Assembly: GCA_045649405.1 (NCBI GenBank)
Contig: JAZRPW010000007.1
Location: 41,507 to 105,506, forward strand
From: RUG11462 sp045649405
Lineage (GTDB): Bacteria; Bacillota; Clostridia; Oscillospirales; Acutalibacteraceae
Reading direction: 5' to 3'
Length of the DNA stretch: 64,000 nucleotides
The notes beneath the pieces were generated by a model that searched no databases, was not told the DNA's origin, and saw only the letters and a list, made by a program, of their open reading frames with translations. This document shows, one piece after another, positions 60,031 to 64,000 of this stretch. Each line of letters opens with the position of its first letter. Position 1 is the first letter of the stretch. The position numbers were made by a program, and so were the translations under genes.

Positions 60031-62208
60031 TTACATACCTGTTCTTTCAATTGAGAATACGCCGTTAATTTTTGAAAGTTTATTTATAATACTTTTCAAA
60101 TGTTCAACCGATTCAATACTAATTGTAATGATAACAATGCAGTTGCCGTCTTTTACTTCTCTTGCGCTTATTGAGTGAAGAGCCAAACGCATATTAGCAA
60201 TTTCCATTGTAATATCAGCAACAATTTGTGGACGGTCAATTGCGTGAATTGTTAATGTTGACTGGAAGTTTTCTTTAACATTTCCTGTCCATTTAACGCC
60301 AATCCAACGCTCTGGGTCTTCGCATTTTGTCATATCTCTTGGCACGTTTGCGCAATCTCTTTTATGCACAGAGATGCCATGACCACGGGTTACAAAGCCA
60401 ATGATTGAGTCGCCAGGCAATGGGTTGCAACATTTTGAAAGTTTTATTAAACAGTTGTCTGTGCCATCAACAACCACCGAACCGTCATGAGTGTTAGATT
60501 TGATTTTAACAACCTTTTCTTCTGTTGAAGATGTTGGTTTTTTTGGTTTATATTTTTCTTTAATTCTTGGAATGAATTTTGAGAAAGAAAGTCCACCATA
60601 ACCAATTGCAGCGTAAAAGTCATCAACCGTTTTGTGACCTTGGCGTTCAGAAAGTTTTTGCACAAGCGCTTCAAGTTCTTCTTCGGTTAAAGTAATGTAA
60701 TTTTTCTTTAATTCTTTTTCAATTTCTAACTTACCACGCTCAATGTTTTCTGGGCGTTTTTCTTTCTTAAACCAAGTTTTAATCTTTGATTTTGCTTCAC
60801 TTGTTCTAACAATGTTAAGCCAGTCTCTGCTAGGGCCGTGTGGTTGGCTTGTGGTCAAAATTTCAATTACATCACCCGTTTGGATTTTGTAATCAATTGG
60901 CACAATTCTGCCGTCAACCTTAGCGCCGACCATTCTGTTACCAACTGCTGTGTGAATGGCATAAGCAAAGTCGATTACGCAAGAGCCAGCAGGCAACGAA
61001 ATTACATCGCCCTTTGGGGTTACTGCAAAAACATCATCTTGAGTCAAGTCACTCTTGATGTTTGCAACAATGTCTTGTGGGTTGTCGCTTTCTTTTTGGT
61101 TTTCAAGCAAGTGGCGCACCCAATTCAAGCGTTCATCTGACTTTTGGTCAGATTTTGAAACACCGCTTTTATATTTCCAGTGCGCAGCAATACCGAGTTC
61201 TGCAGTTTGATGCATTTCCCAAGTTCTGATTTGAACTTCAAACGGAATTGCTTCTCTTGGCAAAACTGTTGAGTGAAGTGACTGGTACATATTTGGTTTT
61301 GGTGTTGAAATGTAATCTTTAAATCTACCTGGAATAGGTCTAAACATATCGTGAATATAACCGAGAATGTTGTAACAGTCTGCTACTGTGTCGGTTATAA
61401 TTCTAATTGCGTAAATGTCATAAATTTCTTCGAAACTTTTGCCTTGCATATACATTTTACGGTAAATTCCGTGAATTGATTTAACACGGCCGTCAATGCG
61501 AATGTTTGGAATAACGCTTCCAAGACGTTTTTCAATGCGCAAAATGATTGAGCGCAAGTAACTTTCTCTTTTATCTTCTTGAGCAGCCAAAGAGTCTTCA
61601 ATGTCTTTATAAGCAATTGGGTCAAGCACTCGAATTGCTAAATCTTCAAGCTCTTCTTTAATGGCTCTAATACCAAGGCGGTGAGCAATTGGAGCGTAAA
61701 TTTCCAAGGTTTCACGCGCAATATCTCTTTTCTTGGTTTCAGATTTATGCCCTTCAATTGTGCGCATATTATGAAGGCGGTCAGCAAGTTTGATGATGAT
61801 TACTCTGATGTCTTCAGACATAGCAAGCAGCATTTTTCTGATGTTTTCTGCCTGCACATCTTCTCTTGCAACAAAAGGAATGTTTGAAAGTTTTGTGAGC
61901 GCCTCAACAAGCATACAAACATCTGCGCCAAACTCTTTTCTTACCACTTCACAAGAAATGTCGGTATCTTCCACAACATCGTGCAAAAGTGCTGCAATGA
62001 CAGACTCATTATCCATTCCAAGGTTAATGATTGTGAGTGCAACGGCGATTGGGTGGCTAAAATAGCTCTCGCCTGATTTGCGGAATTGACCTTCATGGGC
62101 TTTTTTACCGAACAAAAAAGCTTTTTCAATTCTTTTTAAATCATATTCTTTTTTTGCTTTTTTAGTTTCATTAACAATATCTTCAAAAGTATATTCTCTA
62201 AAAGCCAT
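60031..62208 (-). CDS. relA: bifunctional (p)ppGpp synthetase/hydrolase (RelA/SpoT family)
   Basis: The 725-residue Rel protein makes and breaks the stringent-response alarmone. Domains in order: HD hydrolase (about 30-190; SYFSHPIAVA, LLHDVVEDT with His76-Asp77), synthetase (about 240-350; YDIYAIRIIT, MYQSLHSTV), TGS (about 390-455), helical/zinc-finger region with KCCNPLPGD, and ACT (about 650-725). Both catalytic domains keep their key residues, so it is likely bifunctional. It follows recJ by 9 bases. Confidence 0.96.
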   Translation of the reverse strand: MAFREYTFEDIVNETKKAKKEYDLKRIEKAFLFGKKAHEGQFRKSGESYFSHPIAVALTIINLGMDNESVIAALLHDVVEDTDISCEVVRKEFGADVCMLVEALTKLSNIPFVAREDVQAENIRKMLLAMSEDIRVIIIKLADRLHNMRTIEGHKSETKKRDIARETLEIYAPIAHRLGIRAIKEELEDLAIRVLDPIAYKDIEDSLAAQEDKRESYLRSIILRIEKRLGSVIPNIRIDGRVKSIHGIYRKMYMQGKSFEEIYDIYAIRIITDTVADCYNILGYIHDMFRPIPGRFKDYISTPKPNMYQSLHSTVLPREAIPFEVQIRTWEMHQTAELGIAAHWKYKSGVSKSDQKSDERLNWVRHLLENQKESDNPQDIVANIKSDLTQDDVFAVTPKGDVISLPAGSCVIDFAYAIHTAVGNRMVGAKVDGRIVPIDYKIQTGDVIEILTTSQPHGPSRDWLNIVRTSEAKSKIKTWFKKEKRPENIERGKLEIEKELKKNYITLTEEELEALVQKLSERQGHKTVDDFYAAIGYGGLSFSKFIPRIKEKYKPKKPTSSTEEKVVKIKSNTHDGSVVVDGTDNCLIKLSKCCNPLPGDSIIGFVTRGHGISVHKRDCANVPRDMTKCEDPERWIGVKWTGNVKENFQSTLTIHAIDRPQIVADITMEIANMRLALHSISAREVKDGNCIVIITISIESVEHLKSIINKLSKINGVFSIERTGM

Positions 62209-62217
62209 TTTGTTCTC

Positions 62218-64000
62218 CTAACTAAAATAATTAAAAAGTTTTGACTCAATCAAGTCACGGTGACCTGCGTTTTCCACCAAATCAATTATATATTTTCCAT
62301 CAAACCCAAGTTTTACAAAATTGAGTTCAAAAAGTATTTCTAAAATCACAAGAATTTTGAACATATCATCACTTTTAAAAATATGTAAAAGTGTGGATAC
62401 ATCTGCACAAATTGATGGGAATAATTTTATTGTTTTATAAACAGAAGCAATATCATCTCTTGTGATGACAATGTTTTTTTCACATTCACCAAAGTGTTTG
62501 AAGTTTTGGTAAACCCTGATATCTTTTAAAACCTGTTGTTGGTCAAAGCCAAATTTTCTAATGTCTTTTAAAATCATTGACAAATTTTCAACGCCATTGA
62601 AAGCATTAATATCAATGGTTACAACAACATCAATTTTGTCGCCTTTTTTAAACTCAAACTCTTGTGGGGTTTTGTTAAAATACATTACTTCAATTGTTTT
62701 GTCAAACCCGCCTGAGCGTGACAAAACAAGTTTTAAATGTTTGCCGTTTGAAAGTGGAATAATATTAACAATACTCATATTCAAAAAGGCAAAGTTTGGC
62801 TTTTCGTTACCTTCGCCAAACGGCTCTAGTTGTCTTTGCGCATAAGCCGAATTAATATCAACCGAATTTGGATTTAATTTGCAAGCAATTTTAAGTTTGT
62901 CAAAAGGCATTTCGCCATATAATCTTTTTGCATTAATTTGAATTTTTGATTTTACTTTTTCAAAATTTTCTCGTTTAATAGTAATGCCGGCAGCAGAAGT
63001 ATGACCACCAAAACTTTCGGCAAATTCTGAAACTGTTGACAAAATTTCGTGAATTGAAGCGCCTTCATAACTTCTTGCAGAGCCAACTGCTTGGGTTTCA
63101 TCAAGCGAGAAAACAACTGCAGGACGAGAAAAAATGCTGCAAAGTTTTGCGGCAACAATGCCAATTACACCGTGGTGCCAATTTTCGCCACCAACCACAA
63201 TAACAGGAGCAGAAAGTGACTTGTCATCATTTTGCAATTTATCAAGCGCTTGGTTTAAAATTTCGGTTTCTAACTCACGGCGTTTTGCGTTAAAACCACA
63301 CAAAACATCTGCTAACTCTGAGGACCTTGTCACATCTTCACAAAGCAAAAGTTCAATTGCTTTTTCAGGGTGAAAAACTCTGCCAGTTGCATTAATTCTT
63401 GGGGCAATGGCAAAAGCAACGTTAGAAGAATTGATTTTTTGAAGTGTTACGCCTGATGCCTCAATCAAAGCGTTAAGACCAACTCTTTTTGCACGTTTTA
63501 TGCAGTTTAAACCTTCTTTAACAATCGAACGGTTATCAGAAACAAGTGGCATTACATCTGCAATTGTGCCGACTGTTACCAAGTCGCCATAAACCTTTAA
63601 AAGTTCTTCTGGACTTTCGCCACAGATTGCGCAACAAAGCATAAAAGCAACGCCAACGCCTGCGTAATCTTTAAATTCAGATGGGCAGTCTGCCCTTTTT
63701 GGGTCAACAACTGCAACTGCGTTTGGTAAAGTATCACTTGGCAAGTGGTGGTCGGTTACCACAACATCAATGTTTTGAGAATTTGCATAATCAATTGCGC
63801 CAAAAGCAGAAACACCATTGTCAACGGTGATTATTAATTTAACGCCTTTTTGTTTTAATTCTTCGACAGCGGTTTCACTCATTCCGTAGCCCTCATCTCG
63901 TGAAGGCACACGCCAACAACAGTCTGCACCGAGTTCTTTTAGCACGCTGTAAAGCAAGGTTGTTGATGTTACACCGTCGCAATCATAGTCACCAAAAACT
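62218..64000 (-). CDS. recJ: single-stranded-DNA exonuclease RecJ (partial)
   Basis: The reading frame is open through the right window edge, so the N-terminus is missing; an in-frame TTG at 63957 is not the start. DHH-family motifs are visible: GDYDCDG (motif I) near 63,970-63,990, ITVDNG, VTDHHLP (the DHH motif), DYAGVGVAF and the DHHA1 SFGGHTSAAGIT. RecJ degrades single-stranded DNA 5' to 3' in recombination and repair. About 590 codons are present; typical Gram-positive RecJ is longer by the N-terminal part. It is co-transcribed with relA. Confidence 0.94.
   Translation of the reverse strand, partial: VFGDYDCDGVTSTTLLYSVLKELGADCCWRVPSRDEGYGMSETAVEELKQKGVKLIITVDNGVSAFGAIDYANSQNIDVVVTDHHLPSDTLPNAVAVVDPKRADCPSEFKDYAGVGVAFMLCCAICGESPEELLKVYGDLVTVGTIADVMPLVSDNRSIVKEGLNCIKRAKRVGLNALIEASGVTLQKINSSNVAFAIAPRINATGRVFHPEKAIELLLCEDVTRSSELADVLCGFNAKRRELETEILNQALDKLQNDDKSLSAPVIVVGGENWHHGVIGIVAAKLCSIFSRPAVVFSLDETQAVGSARSYEGASIHEILSTVSEFAESFGGHTSAAGITIKRENFEKVKSKIQINAKRLYGEMPFDKLKIACKLNPNSVDINSAYAQRQLEPFGEGNEKPNFAFLNMSIVNIIPLSNGKHLKLVLSRSGGFDKTIEVMYFNKTPQEFEFKKGDKIDVVVTIDINAFNGVENLSMILKDIRKFGFDQQQVLKDIRVYQNFKHFGECEKNIVITRDDIASVYKTIKLFPSICADVSTLLHIFKSDDMFKILVILEILFELNFVKLGFDGKYIIDLVENAGHRDLIESKLFNYFS

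Overview
The window is AT-rich DNA from a low-G+C, spore-forming Firmicute of the Clostridia, probably Oscillospirales/Eubacteriales of gut or rumen type. The evidence is a clear spoIIR, consensus sigma-A promoters (TTGACA/TATAAT, 16-17 bp spacing), strong AGGAG-type ribosome sites, U-tailed hairpin terminators, and clostridial gene neighbourhoods (recJ-relA-MBL-hemZ; mazG-HU-S4 protein). Almost everything lies on the minus strand. No gene-free stretch reaches 300 bases, and no rRNA, tRNA, CRISPR array, transposase or phage gene was seen.

Region 1 (1-8.4 kb) holds two small conserved proteins of unknown role and spoIIR behind a hairpin that hides its ribosome site. It continues with an ispE / aminotransferase / Lrp-AsnC operon, a secreted BspA-type leucine-rich-repeat protein, a REP-like palindromic element, a D-Ala-D-Ala carboxypeptidase, and a plus-strand metallophosphoesterase that appears to have lost metal-site residues.

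Region 2 (8.4-23.3 kb) holds three giant paralogous secreted proteins (1231, about 1880 and 1709 aa). Each carries an N-terminal phosphodiester-glycosidase (NAGPA-type) domain and ends in an array with nine copies of a Cys-containing unit of about 64 residues. Each gene has its own promoter and a downstream hairpin terminator; two of the three terminators, and a third one after the adjacent transporter, are nearly the same sequence.

Region 3 (23.5-27.6 kb) holds a TRAP/TAXI-like large permease with a half-length small membrane partner and an ATP-grasp enzyme. They are divergent from a LysR regulator, with a textbook T-N11-A dyad next to a perfect sigma-A promoter.

Region 4 (27.6-51.9 kb) is a 24-kb, 24-gene exopolysaccharide/capsule locus transcribed toward lower coordinates from one strong promoter near 52.0 kb. 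It encodes a priming sugar transferase, dTDP-sugar synthesis (rfbA, rfbB, an atypical reductase, rfbC), glycosyltransferases, a Wzy-like polymerase, two TupA-like ATP-grasp proteins, a flippase, a LicD-type phosphotransferase, and UDP-glucuronate/galacturonate synthesis. An aminotransferase / ATP-grasp / GNAT / VioA-like module could make a 4-amino sugar and decorate it with an amino acid. An array of perfect hairpins sits between rfbB and the next gene.

Region 5 (52-64 kb) holds a GH5-like lipoprotein with altered active-site residues and a beta-lactamase-fold serine hydrolase. Housekeeping genes follow: S4 protein, Cys-rich protein, HU, mazG, MTA/SAH nucleosidase, zinc-ribbon protein, hemZ, MBL hydrolase, a small protein, relA, and recJ running off the right end.

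The most unusual content is the trio of nine-Cys-unit proteins beside a phosphate-, uronate- and possibly amino-acid-decorated polysaccharide locus. My inference is that they act on, or anchor to, a phosphodiester-containing surface glycan. All domain calls were made by eye, without database searches.
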